From: Roseburia hominis A2-183
Lineage (GTDB): Bacteria > Bacillota > Clostridia > Lachnospirales > Lachnospiraceae
DNA length: 64,000 nucleotides
Direction: 5' to 3'
NCBI RefSeq assembly: GCF_000225345.1
Contig: NC_015977.1
Coordinates: 2,215,501 to 2,279,500 of the forward strand
Shown here piece by piece: positions 34,852 through 42,397 of this stretch; positions within the stretch are counted from its first letter, which is position 1, and every line of letters starts with the position of its first letter. The notes below the pieces were generated by a model. That model did no database searches. It was not told where the DNA came from and saw only the letters and a list, made by a program, of their open reading frames with translations. Made by a program: the position numbers and the translations under genes.

Positions 34852-35197
34852 TCACATCCTCCTTTCCAGCGCCCGGCCCGGTAAAGGGCGCATAAATGTT
34901 TTCGGTTCGGTAGGCCCTGATCCCCGGCCTTAGAAACTTGACCCGGATGATATTCCGCACAACCTTTTCAAAGGGTAAGCCGTCCTTTTCATACATCGCC
35001 AGCAAGAACGCCGGGAGCATAATTCCAAGCATGAGAAACATCGCCCCGGTATTGCCGAGGGTGGCACGGGTCAGCAGATAGGCCGGAATCCCCACCGCGC
35101 CCGCGCTGCCGAAGCAGACAAGCTGGCGTTTGGTGAGGTTGAAAGCCATCTTTGTTTTGATTTTGGATAAATCGTTTGGTACGTTTACATAGGGCAT
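34808..35197 (-). CDS. PrgI-family membrane protein (VirB3-like)
   Basis: The 129-residue protein starts MPYVNVPNDLSKIKTK, typical of PrgI, and has two adjacent membrane helices (about residues 28-70). PrgI proteins sit next to VirB4 in Gram-positive transfer operons and are the VirB3 counterpart. It overlaps VirB4 by 44 bases in another frame. Confidence 0.92.
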   Translation of the reverse strand: MPYVNVPNDLSKIKTKMAFNLTKRQLVCFGSAGAVGIPAYLLTRATLGNTGAMFLMLGIMLPAFLLAMYEKDGLPFEKVVRNIIRVKFLRPGIRAYRTENIYAPFTGPGAGKEDVIEKHKEEKRSRRQG

Positions 35198-35200
35198 GGA

Positions 35201-35770
35201 TCACACTCCTTTCTGCACTTCGGGACAATGTGTCCCAAAGTCCGGGATGGTTGGTGTTACTTCATTTCCCCATACAGCCCAGCCGCGCGGGGTCTGTCTG
35301 GCAAAGAGCTCCACGCGGGGCAGATCGCCCATCAGGGAAATGATTTTGTCGCGGGCCTCGTCCGGCTTTTTGCTGTGGGCCTCAATCGGGGAAATGATAA
35401 ATTGATGAATATTGGTAGCCTGCCGCTTCGGATGTCCCTTGGTAGCCAGCAGACAAATTTCCGCGTTGCCCCTTGTCCAGAAGCCAAGGCCATAAAACCA
35501 GCTATCTGCTTTCTTGTTCTTTTTCAGCCAGACGAAAGCAACGCTTTTGTAGGTGAAGCCCCAAGCCTCAATCAGCCGGAGCGCCTCCGGGAGCTGCGGG
35601 AAAGTAGCCCATAAAAAGAGTGCGCTGTCCGGGGCCGCAAGATCAGCCACAGGCAACGCACATAACTCTTCAATGCTCATAGTGGGATAATGATTTTCCG
35701 CCGCGCCCTGTACTTTCTTAGCCGAGTAGCGCCAAGGGGGATCGGCGTAAATGATAGAATACTGCTGGAT
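35201..35770 (-). CDS. MT-A70-type DNA adenine methyltransferase
   Basis: The frame encodes YADPPWRYSAKK, the DPPW catalytic motif of MT-A70 enzymes, then ALFLWATFPQLP and an RGNAEICLLATKG segment. The first ATG in frame lies after DPPW, so it would give an inactive protein. AAGGAG is followed after 7 nt by ATC at 35770 (ATT at 35773 is the alternative), so translation likely starts at a near-cognate codon coupled to the upstream stop. About 189 residues. Palindrome copy 9 is translated near the C-terminus. It probably protects ICE DNA from restriction. Confidence 0.8.
   Translation of the reverse strand: MQQYSIIYADPPWRYSAKKVQGAAENHYPTMSIEELCALPVADLAAPDSALFLWATFPQLPEALRLIEAWGFTYKSVAFVWLKKNKKADSWFYGLGFWTRGNAEICLLATKGHPKRQATNIHQFIISPIEAHSKKPDEARDKIISLMGDLPRVELFARQTPRGWAVWGNEVTPTIPDFGTHCPEVQKGV
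35217..35241. repeat. ICE palindrome copy 9 (inside MT-A70 gene)
   Basis: ACTTCGGGACA, ATG, TGTCCCAAAGT, at the 3' end of the coding region and just before the PrgI gene. Confidence 0.85.
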
Positions 35771-35772
35771 AA

Positions 35773-36552
35773 TTACACTCCTTTCTCGCCGGAGCTTTTT
35801 ACTGCCTGCGCCGCACGGATGCGCTCACTGGCGGCGGCATAAAAGGACGGGGCCGTTTCAAAGCATACAAAGCGGCGTTCTGTGTTGATGGCTGCAATCG
35901 CGGTTGTGCCGGAGCCAACGCAAATGTCCGCGACCAGTTCTCCGGGACGGGTGTAGGTGCGGATCAGATACTCGCAGAGCTCCACAGGCTTCTGTGTAGG
36001 ATGGATGCCGCCGGACACCGTAGGCACAAATAGTACATTTCCGGGATAGCGGCGGCCATCGTTGGACTCGGAGCCCTGCCGTTCAAATTTCCCATAGTTG
36101 GAGCTTGTACCGCTTCGGGAATGAACACGGGTATAAGGCTTGCCATAAGTAAACTGCGGATTGTAGACCGGGGACTTCTGGTAAAACACCAAGATATTCT
36201 CGGACTTTTTCAGTGGAGCCCGGTTTGCATTGAGAAAGCCCGTTCCGCGCTCCTTGTACCAAATCCACTCATAGCGGAGCATGGCGAGGTTGGATGCGCC
36301 CAGCACCTTGTCAAAGGGGCACTGTGCGAAAAACAGCACTGCGCCATTCGGCTTGACCGCCCATTTCACCGCCTCCCACAGCTCCGGGAGCGGCAGGGGC
36401 ACATCCCAATAATTCCGGGTTGTGCCGTAGGGCGGATCAGTCAGCAGCATATCCACGCTATGTTTTGGCAAAGAACGCAGGCCCTCGATGCCGTCCATGA
36501 GAAACAAGCCCTCCTTCGGGACACTTTGTCCCAAAGTGCGGCTATCGGTCAT
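35773..36552 (-). CDS. Type II-like DNA methyltransferase (N6-A or N4-C)
   Basis: The 259-residue enzyme has the catalytic motif LLTDPPYGTT near residue 37 and the AdoMet motif VADICVGSGTTA near 225; this order fits the beta class. HPTQKPVELCEYLI is a classic preceding element. The start ATG at 36552 overlaps the SpoVG-domain gene by 11 bases. The first residues (TLGQSVPK) come from palindrome copy 10. No restriction gene is nearby, so it is an orphan methylase. Confidence 0.9.
   Translation of the reverse strand: MTDSRTLGQSVPKEGLFLMDGIEGLRSLPKHSVDMLLTDPPYGTTRNYWDVPLPLPELWEAVKWAVKPNGAVLFFAQCPFDKVLGASNLAMLRYEWIWYKERGTGFLNANRAPLKKSENILVFYQKSPVYNPQFTYGKPYTRVHSRSGTSSNYGKFERQGSESNDGRRYPGNVLFVPTVSGGIHPTQKPVELCEYLIRTYTRPGELVADICVGSGTTAIAAINTERRFVCFETAPSFYAAASERIRAAQAVKSSGEKGV
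36513..36537. repeat. ICE palindrome copy 10 (5' end of methyltransferase gene)
   Basis: CCTTCGGGACA, CTT, TGTCCCAAAGT. It covers codons about 6-13 of the methyltransferase. Confidence 0.85.
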
Positions 36553-37273
36553 TGCGGGCCTCCTTTGCTTTGGCAGGTGCAGGCCGGGCGGCATTTTCTT
36601 TTCCAGCTTGTTTCGCGGCCTCGGCCATCTGCTCCTTGATCGGGGCAGGCCGTACCGCCTGGGCCCGTGCAACAAGCTGTTCCACCGCCGCATGATACGC
36701 CTCCACACCAGCCGCATTGATCCGTTCCTGTATGGCACGGTCAGGAATCCGAACCGTAGCCCGGTATCCCGTCCGGCTGGCAGGATCGGGCTTAGAGGGA
36801 GCACCGAGGAAAATCCCGTTTTTCCCATCCACAACCTTAAAATCGTCGATGACCACACCGCCAAAGTTGACGCTGGCGAAGCCGATCAGTTTACCCTGCG
36901 GCTCAATCGGGCGGACAGATACTGTGATCGGAACAACCGCCTCTTGCAAGACGGCATCCGTCCGCATTTTTACCGCCTCGTCAATACTAACGCCCTTGAC
37001 TTCCGCAAGCTCCGCGATGGGAGCATCAAACAGCCAGCGCCGCTCCTCCGCAGCAATCTGCTCCGGGGTCAGCAATACATCGTCTTTCTTACTCAGATAA
37101 AATTCCTCCTTTCCGCTTGCCGGAGCAGGCTGGGCGGGATCGTCCATCAGCTCTTTCCTTTGCAGGACGGCCTCTGTTTCCACCATAAAGCGGTAAGCAT
37201 CCGCCTCAGTAAACTCCTCCGGCGTTTTTCCATTCCATAAGCGCGTTCCATCCGCCCCGTATCTTCTCGGCAT
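36542..37273 (-). CDS. SpoVG-domain ICE protein
   Basis: The 243-residue protein has an N-terminal region of unknown fold (MPRRYGADGTRLWNG) and a SpoVG-like domain at about residues 114-190 (ITVSVRPIEPQGKLIGFASV, GIFLGAPSKPD), a nucleic-acid-binding fold. A basic Ala/Pro-rich tail follows. The ATG at 37273 lies 5 nt after GGAGGAGG. It links the VirB6-like gene with the two methyltransferases. Likely regulatory, by the domain only. Confidence 0.85.
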   Translation of the reverse strand: MPRRYGADGTRLWNGKTPEEFTEADAYRFMVETEAVLQRKELMDDPAQPAPASGKEEFYLSKKDDVLLTPEQIAAEERRWLFDAPIAELAEVKGVSIDEAVKMRTDAVLQEAVVPITVSVRPIEPQGKLIGFASVNFGGVVIDDFKVVDGKNGIFLGAPSKPDPASRTGYRATVRIPDRAIQERINAAGVEAYHAAVEQLVARAQAVRPAPIKEQMAEAAKQAGKENAARPAPAKAKEARNDR

Positions 37274-37288
37274 AAGCACCTCCTCCTG

Positions 37289-38155
37289 TTAATGAGCGCC
37301 AAAGATACGCTGGGCAATGCTCCCGGTCTTAAAGAGCATGAAGCAAAGCAAAACCGTGTAGCCCACAGTTCCCCAAATCGCCCCGATGGGATCGCCGCTT
37401 GTTGCGATGCCTTGAATGAGCACCGCGTAAATTGCAACACATACAAGAATCAGCAGCCCTTGAAAGCCCACGGCAAACAGGGACTTGATGTAGTTTTGCC
37501 CGGTGCTGCCAAGCTCCCGGTTGGAAAGCGTAGCAACGGGGATGGGGGCCAGACTGGTCAGCAGATAGATTTCCAGCATCCTGCCATACACCAAAACGAA
37601 AATGATAATCCCCATCGCCTTCATCGTAAATCCAATGAGCGCAGACTGCAGCCAAAGCCCCAAAAGCGGCCCTAAGTCCATCGCCTCCAGCGAGGTTTCC
37701 AGTTCGGCAAGCATATCCGCCGAAACATCGGTAGAGCCTTGAATCAGCCCGCCTGCCTGCGCGATAACGCTCTGCGACACATCGAACACAGCCATGACGA
37801 TATTGAATGTGTTTGACAGGATTAAGATTGCACAGGCCGTTTTGAACATCCATTTATAGAGGTTCGCAACGTCAACCTCGTGCATATTGTTCTTTTCCAA
37901 AAGCATCTGTATGAGCTCATAAGTGGCAACAAAGGTCAGCACCATTCCGGCAATCGGCAGGATCACCGTTTCGGAAAGCTGTCGGATCAGGGAGAAAACC
38001 CCGGCGTGCCACGCCGCCGGGGTAGTCCCTACCTGTGCCGCAATCTCTCCGACTTGGGTATTGACAGTATCAAAAAGACCTTCGAGGTTCCCCATGATGC
38101 CGCCAATCAGAAGCTCTTTGAGCCAGTTTGTGAGCCAGTCGGTGAGAAAATCCAT
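37289..38155 (-). CDS. VirB6/TrbL-like conjugation membrane protein
   Basis: The 288-residue protein has about six to seven membrane segments and the segment YLLTSLAPIPVATLSNRELG, typical of VirB6-like proteins of Tn1549-family elements, which form part of the inner-membrane channel. It follows the maff2-like gene by 11 bp and precedes the SpoVG-domain gene. It is intact. Confidence 0.88.
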   Translation of the reverse strand: MDFLTDWLTNWLKELLIGGIMGNLEGLFDTVNTQVGEIAAQVGTTPAAWHAGVFSLIRQLSETVILPIAGMVLTFVATYELIQMLLEKNNMHEVDVANLYKWMFKTACAILILSNTFNIVMAVFDVSQSVIAQAGGLIQGSTDVSADMLAELETSLEAMDLGPLLGLWLQSALIGFTMKAMGIIIFVLVYGRMLEIYLLTSLAPIPVATLSNRELGSTGQNYIKSLFAVGFQGLLILVCVAIYAVLIQGIATSGDPIGAIWGTVGYTVLLCFMLFKTGSIAQRIFGAH

Positions 38156-38166
38156 AAGCGCCTACC

Positions 38167-38257
38167 TTAAAACAGGCCAGACAGCAGAGGGATCAGTGTG
38201 GTGCCAATGACGATGATGCCGCCACCCGCCATGAGCTGCTTCATGCCCTGGGACTTT
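38167..38257 (-). pseudogene. Maff2-type small membrane protein, 3' half (split by IME-A)
   Basis: This fragment encodes AKSQGMKQLMAGGGIIVIGTT and a short end, the C-terminal membrane helix of a Maff2-family protein of conjugative elements. Joined to 45,735-45,860 with one copy of GC it gives an open 72-residue frame with no stop or shift. The gene is thus interrupted, not decayed. Confidence 0.88.
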
Positions 38258-38299
38258 GCTTATGTGTGATAAAGAAGTAATAGAAGTGTAAAAAATTTT

Positions 38300-38340
38300 G
38301 CCGTTCCTATCCGGCACATGAGGTATGTCGGATAGGTCGG
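38300..38340 (-). terminator. Probable terminator of the IME-A recombinase gene
   Basis: CCTATCCG and CGGATAGG flank an inner CACAT/ATGT pairing, and on the minus strand a run of T follows after about 10 nt. Confidence 0.45.
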
Positions 38341-38344
38341 GCGG

Positions 38345-39970
38345 TTAGGTGTCGGGCAGTTCTACCTTGCCGACAAAAGAATAATAGATTTCGATTTCCT
38401 GTCTGCGTAACTTGCCCCGGCGTTTCCCGTCAAGGGCAACGCTTTCATGGACAACGATTTTCTCCACAAACTCCCGCAGCAGAGTAGGGGTAAGTTCTTC
38501 AATGGTAGTGTGCCTGCGTACCACATTCATAAACTTTTCAGCGTTTGCGGTGGCTTCCTGCGCTTTGGAAAGTTCTTCCCGCAGTCTGGCGGCACGTTCT
38601 TTCAGTTCTTTCTGCTCGGCTTCATAGTCTGCCGACAGCTCTGTGAAACGCTCGTCCGATATGCGCCCGGTTACGCTGTCCTCATACAGCCGCTTGAAGA
38701 TAGCAGATAACTCGGCTATGCGTTTCTCGGCGGCTTCCAGCTCCTTTTTCTTGGCGGCGTTCCTGCGTCTGTCCCCGTCCTCATTCTGCTCGATTAAAAG
38801 CTTCATAAACCGGGCTTCATGCTTTGCCGCATAGCTGGTAACTTTCCGCAGATTGGAGAGTACGCCAGCGGTCAAGAGGTCAGTGCGGATAAAGTGCGCT
38901 GTGCAGTCGGCGGTGCGTTTCTTGTAGCTTCCGCAGATATAACAGTCCTGCTTGCGCTTGTCCGTCTGGTATCGCTGCTGGTACATGACGCTGCCGCAGT
39001 CGGCACAAAAGAGTATGCCGGAGAACAAGCCCACTTCGTCATAACGGTTGGGGCGTTTGCGCTGCTTGCGTAACTCCTGCACCCGTTCCCACGTTTCCCG
39101 GTCAATGATAGGCTCATGGTGGTTCTCAAAAACCGCCTGCTTTTCCGGGGGATTTTCTATGCTGTGTTTCAGCTTGTAGGACGGCTTCTCGGTCTTAAAG
39201 TTTACCAGACAGCCCGTATATTCCCGGTTTTCCAGCAGATGAACCACGGTATTGGTCGCCCACTTGCACTCATAGCCGGGGTGGTAGCGGCGGGTGCTGC
39301 CCGTCCTGCGGTATTCCAGCGTCCCCGGCGTGGGGATTTGCTGCTCGGTCAGCATACGGGCTATCTTGGTCGGACCGTTCCCGGCAAGGCAAAGGCTGTA
39401 AATCTGCCGTACCACCGGGGCGGCTTCCTCGTCAATGATAAAGTTTTCGTCCTCGTCCATGAGGTAGCCATAGACGGGCTTGCTTGTGATGGGCTTTCCG
39501 CTCATGCCCTTAGAGCGTTTTACTGCCTTGATTTTCTTGCTCGTATCTCTCACCAGCCATTCGTTAAAAATGTTCCGCAGCGGGGCAAAATCATTTTCCC
39601 CCTGTGCGCTGTCCACTCCGTCATTGATAGCGATGAAGCGGACACCTTTCTGTGGGAAAATCATTTCTGTGTACATTCCCACCTGTAAGTAGTTTCGCCC
39701 TAACCTCGACATATCCTTGACGATAACTGTCCCGACTTTCCCTGCTTCAATGTCTGCAAGCATGGCTTGAAATCCGGGTCTTTGAAAGTTCGCACCGGAA
39801 TAACCGTCGTCGGTGTACCAGCGCAGATTAGAAAATCCATTCTGTTTGGCATAGGTTTCCAAAATCCTCTTTTGGTTGGAAATGGAATTGCTCTCGCCTT
39901 GCAGCTCGTCCTCATGGGACAGTCTTGGGTAAAGGGCGGTAATGAGTTGCTGGGTGGTCTGTCTTAACAT
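38345..39970 (-). CDS. Large serine recombinase of IME-A
   Basis: The 541-residue enzyme has the resolvase-type catalytic serine in LYPRLSHEDELQGESNSI near residue 18, the Arg motif KDMSRLGRNYLQVG, a recombinase domain and a zinc ribbon (FCADCG...CYICGSYKKRTADC) followed by a coiled coil. It should cut at maff2-like targets and restore the gene on excision. It is close in type to the IME-B enzyme but not to the outer ICE enzyme. Confidence 0.95.
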   Translation of the reverse strand: MLRQTTQQLITALYPRLSHEDELQGESNSISNQKRILETYAKQNGFSNLRWYTDDGYSGANFQRPGFQAMLADIEAGKVGTVIVKDMSRLGRNYLQVGMYTEMIFPQKGVRFIAINDGVDSAQGENDFAPLRNIFNEWLVRDTSKKIKAVKRSKGMSGKPITSKPVYGYLMDEDENFIIDEEAAPVVRQIYSLCLAGNGPTKIARMLTEQQIPTPGTLEYRRTGSTRRYHPGYECKWATNTVVHLLENREYTGCLVNFKTEKPSYKLKHSIENPPEKQAVFENHHEPIIDRETWERVQELRKQRKRPNRYDEVGLFSGILFCADCGSVMYQQRYQTDKRKQDCYICGSYKKRTADCTAHFIRTDLLTAGVLSNLRKVTSYAAKHEARFMKLLIEQNEDGDRRRNAAKKKELEAAEKRIAELSAIFKRLYEDSVTGRISDERFTELSADYEAEQKELKERAARLREELSKAQEATANAEKFMNVVRRHTTIEELTPTLLREFVEKIVVHESVALDGKRRGKLRRQEIEIYYSFVGKVELPDT

Positions 39971-39986
39971 AAATTCCTCCGTTTCC

Positions 39987-40039
39987 GACAGCCAGCCCCA
40001 CTATTCCGTACCTTGATTGTACCACATGGGGCGGCTGTC
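39987..40039. repeat. Inverted repeat upstream of the IME-A recombinase
   Basis: GACAGCCAGCCCCA (39987-40000) pairs with TGGGGCGGCTGTC (40027-40039) except for one extra base. It lies between the recombinase start and the TnpW-like gene and could be an operator or untranslated-leader hairpin. Confidence 0.55.
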
Positions 40040-40097
40040 TGTATAGCGGCAAAAGCGTCAAATCTGCTTCTTTACGGTCGGTAAAAATGACGGTTTT

Positions 40098-40292
40098 TCA
40101 ATCAGGCTTATCACAGGTCAAATATCCGGCGGCGGCTTCTGCTTCCAGCACTTTCATCATCTTGTCAGCGGCGGTGTCGGTCGCCCCCTCCTTGAAAAAG
40201 CCAGACACCACAAGGATTGTGTTGCCTATCCTCGTTTCGGTCACGCAGTCCGGGCGGCGGGCAGGGCGTTTGTTTCTCTGGGTGTCGGTCAT
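40098..40292 (-). CDS. TnpW-like small transposon protein
   Basis: The 64-residue protein has the segment TRIGNTILVVSGFFKEGATDTAADKM, which fits the TnpW family found in Tn4451-like elements. It overlaps the DnaC-like gene by 4 bases. Its role is unknown. Confidence 0.75.
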   Translation of the reverse strand: MTDTQRNKRPARRPDCVTETRIGNTILVVSGFFKEGATDTAADKMMKVLEAEAAAGYLTCDKPD

Positions 40293-41143
40293 AGGCAAAT
40301 CTCCTTTCCGGCAAGCAGCCGTTTCAGCTGTTCCATTTTTCCCTGTGCGGCGGCTTTCCTCAAATTCTCCCCGGTAAAGCAGAGAGGGGAACACATTTCA
40401 AGCAGGCGGTCATAAATCCGGGCGTGGGCGGTGTCCTCCGGGTGCTGCAATTCCTCCAGCGTGAGGTTGGTCGTCACAATCAGCGGCTTCCTGCTCCGGT
40501 AGCGGCTGTCAATCACATTGTAGACCTGTTCCAGACCGTATTCTGTGCCACGCTCCATTCCAAAATCGTCAATGATGAGCAGGGGGAAGCTGCAAAGGCG
40601 GGAAATATATTCGTTCCTGCCCGCAAAGCTGGCGGCAAGGTCGTTTAATATTGCTGCAAAGTTTGTCATGCACACCGGGACTTCCTGCTCCATGAGGGCG
40701 TTTGCAATACACCCGGCAAAATAGCTTTTCCCAGTGCCTACCCTGCCCCACAAGAGCAGCCCGTAGTTCCCGTCCTTTATCTGTTCCCAGCGTGCCACAT
40801 ATCCGGCGGCGTTCTTCATCTGCGGGCAGCTGCCGTTATCGTTGGCAAATGTCCAGTCCTGCATGGTCTTGTCTGTAAAGCCCTGCCGTTTCAGCCGTTC
40901 CACCGTTTCAAGGTGGCTGCGCCGCTTCTCGGCGGCTTCCCGTTCCTTACGGGCTGCCCGCTGGCAGTCGCACTCTGACGGGTGGCGGTCACGCCCGAAA
41001 AAGGTCTTGCCCTCTGGGAAATAGGCTTCTTTGGGTTTCCGGCATTTGCCGCAGTATAAAAGCCCGTCCTCCCCGGTGTAATCCTCCGGCTCGGCTGTGG
41101 TGTCGGTCATAGGCAGTATGGTGTTGTGGATTGTATCGGTCAT
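40289..41143 (-). CDS. DnaC/IstB-like ATPase
   Basis: The 284-residue AAA+ protein has an N-terminal zinc site (YCGKCRKPKE...CDC), Walker A WGRVGTGKSYFA and Walker B LLIIDDFGMERGTEYG. It resembles helicase loaders and probably loads the replicative helicase at the element's origin. The ATG at 41143 follows GGAGGG; the upstream extension lacks support. It overlaps the Rep gene. Confidence 0.9.
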   Translation of the reverse strand: MTDTIHNTILPMTDTTAEPEDYTGEDGLLYCGKCRKPKEAYFPEGKTFFGRDRHPSECDCQRAARKEREAAEKRRSHLETVERLKRQGFTDKTMQDWTFANDNGSCPQMKNAAGYVARWEQIKDGNYGLLLWGRVGTGKSYFAGCIANALMEQEVPVCMTNFAAILNDLAASFAGRNEYISRLCSFPLLIIDDFGMERGTEYGLEQVYNVIDSRYRSRKPLIVTTNLTLEELQHPEDTAHARIYDRLLEMCSPLCFTGENLRKAAAQGKMEQLKRLLAGKEICL

Positions 41144-41892
41144 AGGCTTTCTCCCTCCTTGAATGAATAGTCCGGTATGCCTTTCTTTGGCTTCTCTTTG
41201 GCAGCGTCCTCCTGCGCCCACTTGTAAATGGTGGCTGCATGGCTCTGGTACTGCTTCCCGGTGGAAGCGATGTGGCAGGAAAGGCGGTCAAGGTAATACT
41301 CCCACTTGCCGGGGAAGTCCTGTTCCAGCTCCAAAAGTTCTGTGTCAGAAAGAAATACATTTTTATATCTGCCATAAGCGGCGGGGGGCTGCCCCTCACT
41401 CGCTCCTTTTGTTTGGCTCTCTATTAGGTTGTTTATATTAGTTTGGTTAGGGGACGGTTTTCCGACCGTCATAAGGTCAGTTTTCCGGCTGTCAGTTGGT
41501 CGGTTTCCCGCCCTTATGAGGGGCGGTTTTCCGTCCGTCAGTTGGTCGGAAAACTGTACCACTGGGATAGGCGGCACTTTCACATACAGACGGTTGGCGG
41601 CAGAAAAGCCCGTCCGTCTGCGTTCCAGCAGCCCGGCAGCGTCCAGTTCGTTCAGTGCGCCCTTTATGGTGGTGCAGCCTTTATCCAGCATTTCCGCTAT
41701 CTCTGCTATGGGGTAGACAATGTATGTCCGTCCCTCGCTGTCCTGCCAGCCGTTCTTCTGCGAAAGGGTGGAACGGTCTAACAGCAGCGCATATAACTCT
41801 CTTGCGGTGTGGGATAGGTCTGTTTCCAGCAGGAAACGGGGGTAAGGCAGGTAAGCGGGCAGCTCCGTTCCTGCGGTCATATAATCAGCGAT
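41140..41892 (-). CDS. Replication initiator-like protein (RepA_N/DUF6017 type)
   Basis: The ~250-residue protein has an N-terminal winged-helix initiator domain (LPYPRFLLETDLSHTARELYALL) and a C-terminal domain (YQSHAATIYKWAQED). The SD AAGGAGG (41901-41907) is followed after 8 nt by ATC at 41892; the only canonical candidate nearby, GTG at 41901, overlaps the SD, and the first ATG lies 20 nt away. So translation probably begins at ATC. The pair with the DnaC-like protein implies that IME-A can replicate after excision. Confidence 0.8.
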   Translation of the reverse strand: MADYMTAGTELPAYLPYPRFLLETDLSHTARELYALLLDRSTLSQKNGWQDSEGRTYIVYPIAEIAEMLDKGCTTIKGALNELDAAGLLERRRTGFSAANRLYVKVPPIPVVQFSDQLTDGKPPLIRAGNRPTDSRKTDLMTVGKPSPNQTNINNLIESQTKGASEGQPPAAYGRYKNVFLSDTELLELEQDFPGKWEYYLDRLSCHIASTGKQYQSHAATIYKWAQEDAAKEKPKKGIPDYSFKEGESL

Positions 41893-42010
41893 AGGGTTCA
41901 CCTCCTTGTGGTGTCTGTCTGTGGGTTCTGTTACGCTTTTAGGGGGCGTTTTTAAGGGAAAAGGATAAATGTATCACGCACCCTTTGACACCCTCCAAAA
42001 AAGCCTTGAT

Positions 42011-42397
42011 TTATGCGGGTTTGAAATGCCCTAAAGCGTGACATTTCTCCCTTTGTTTCCGCTTCCGTTTGGCGGCGTTTATCCGCTTCATGCGTCCGGC
42101 GCAGTCCGGGCAGTATTTCCCCCGGTTGGATTTTGGGAAGAAGAACGCCCCGCAGACAGCGCAGCGTTTCCGGCTTCCCCGGCGCAAGAGGGCGGCTTCC
42201 AGTGCTTCATCAAGGGGCAGGACAGCGGCGGTAAACCAGCGGCAGAGCAGCGAATAGCTGATACTCTGTACACACACGCAAGGCTCGCCGTCCTCCAACA
42301 GCAGGCAGTTCCCGCTGTCATAGTTGCAGCACTCATGCACAAGGCGGCGGGCTGCCCGGTACTGGCGGTAGTCCATGCGGGGGATATTACCGTTCAT
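42011..42397 (-). CDS. Cysteine-rich VLP-type zinc protein of IME-A
   Basis: The 128-residue protein has HECCNYDSGNC and CVCVQ in the N-terminal part and a zinc ribbon (CAVCGAFFFPKSNRGKYCPDC) before a very basic tail (AAKRKRKQREKCH). It is homologous to 49,341 in IME-B and, more distantly, 29,240. It overlaps the end of the relaxase gene by 11 bases. Role unknown, likely nucleic-acid binding. Confidence 0.8.
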   Translation of the reverse strand: MNGNIPRMDYRQYRAARRLVHECCNYDSGNCLLLEDGEPCVCVQSISYSLLCRWFTAAVLPLDEALEAALLRRGSRKRCAVCGAFFFPKSNRGKYCPDCAGRMKRINAAKRKRKQREKCHALGHFKPA

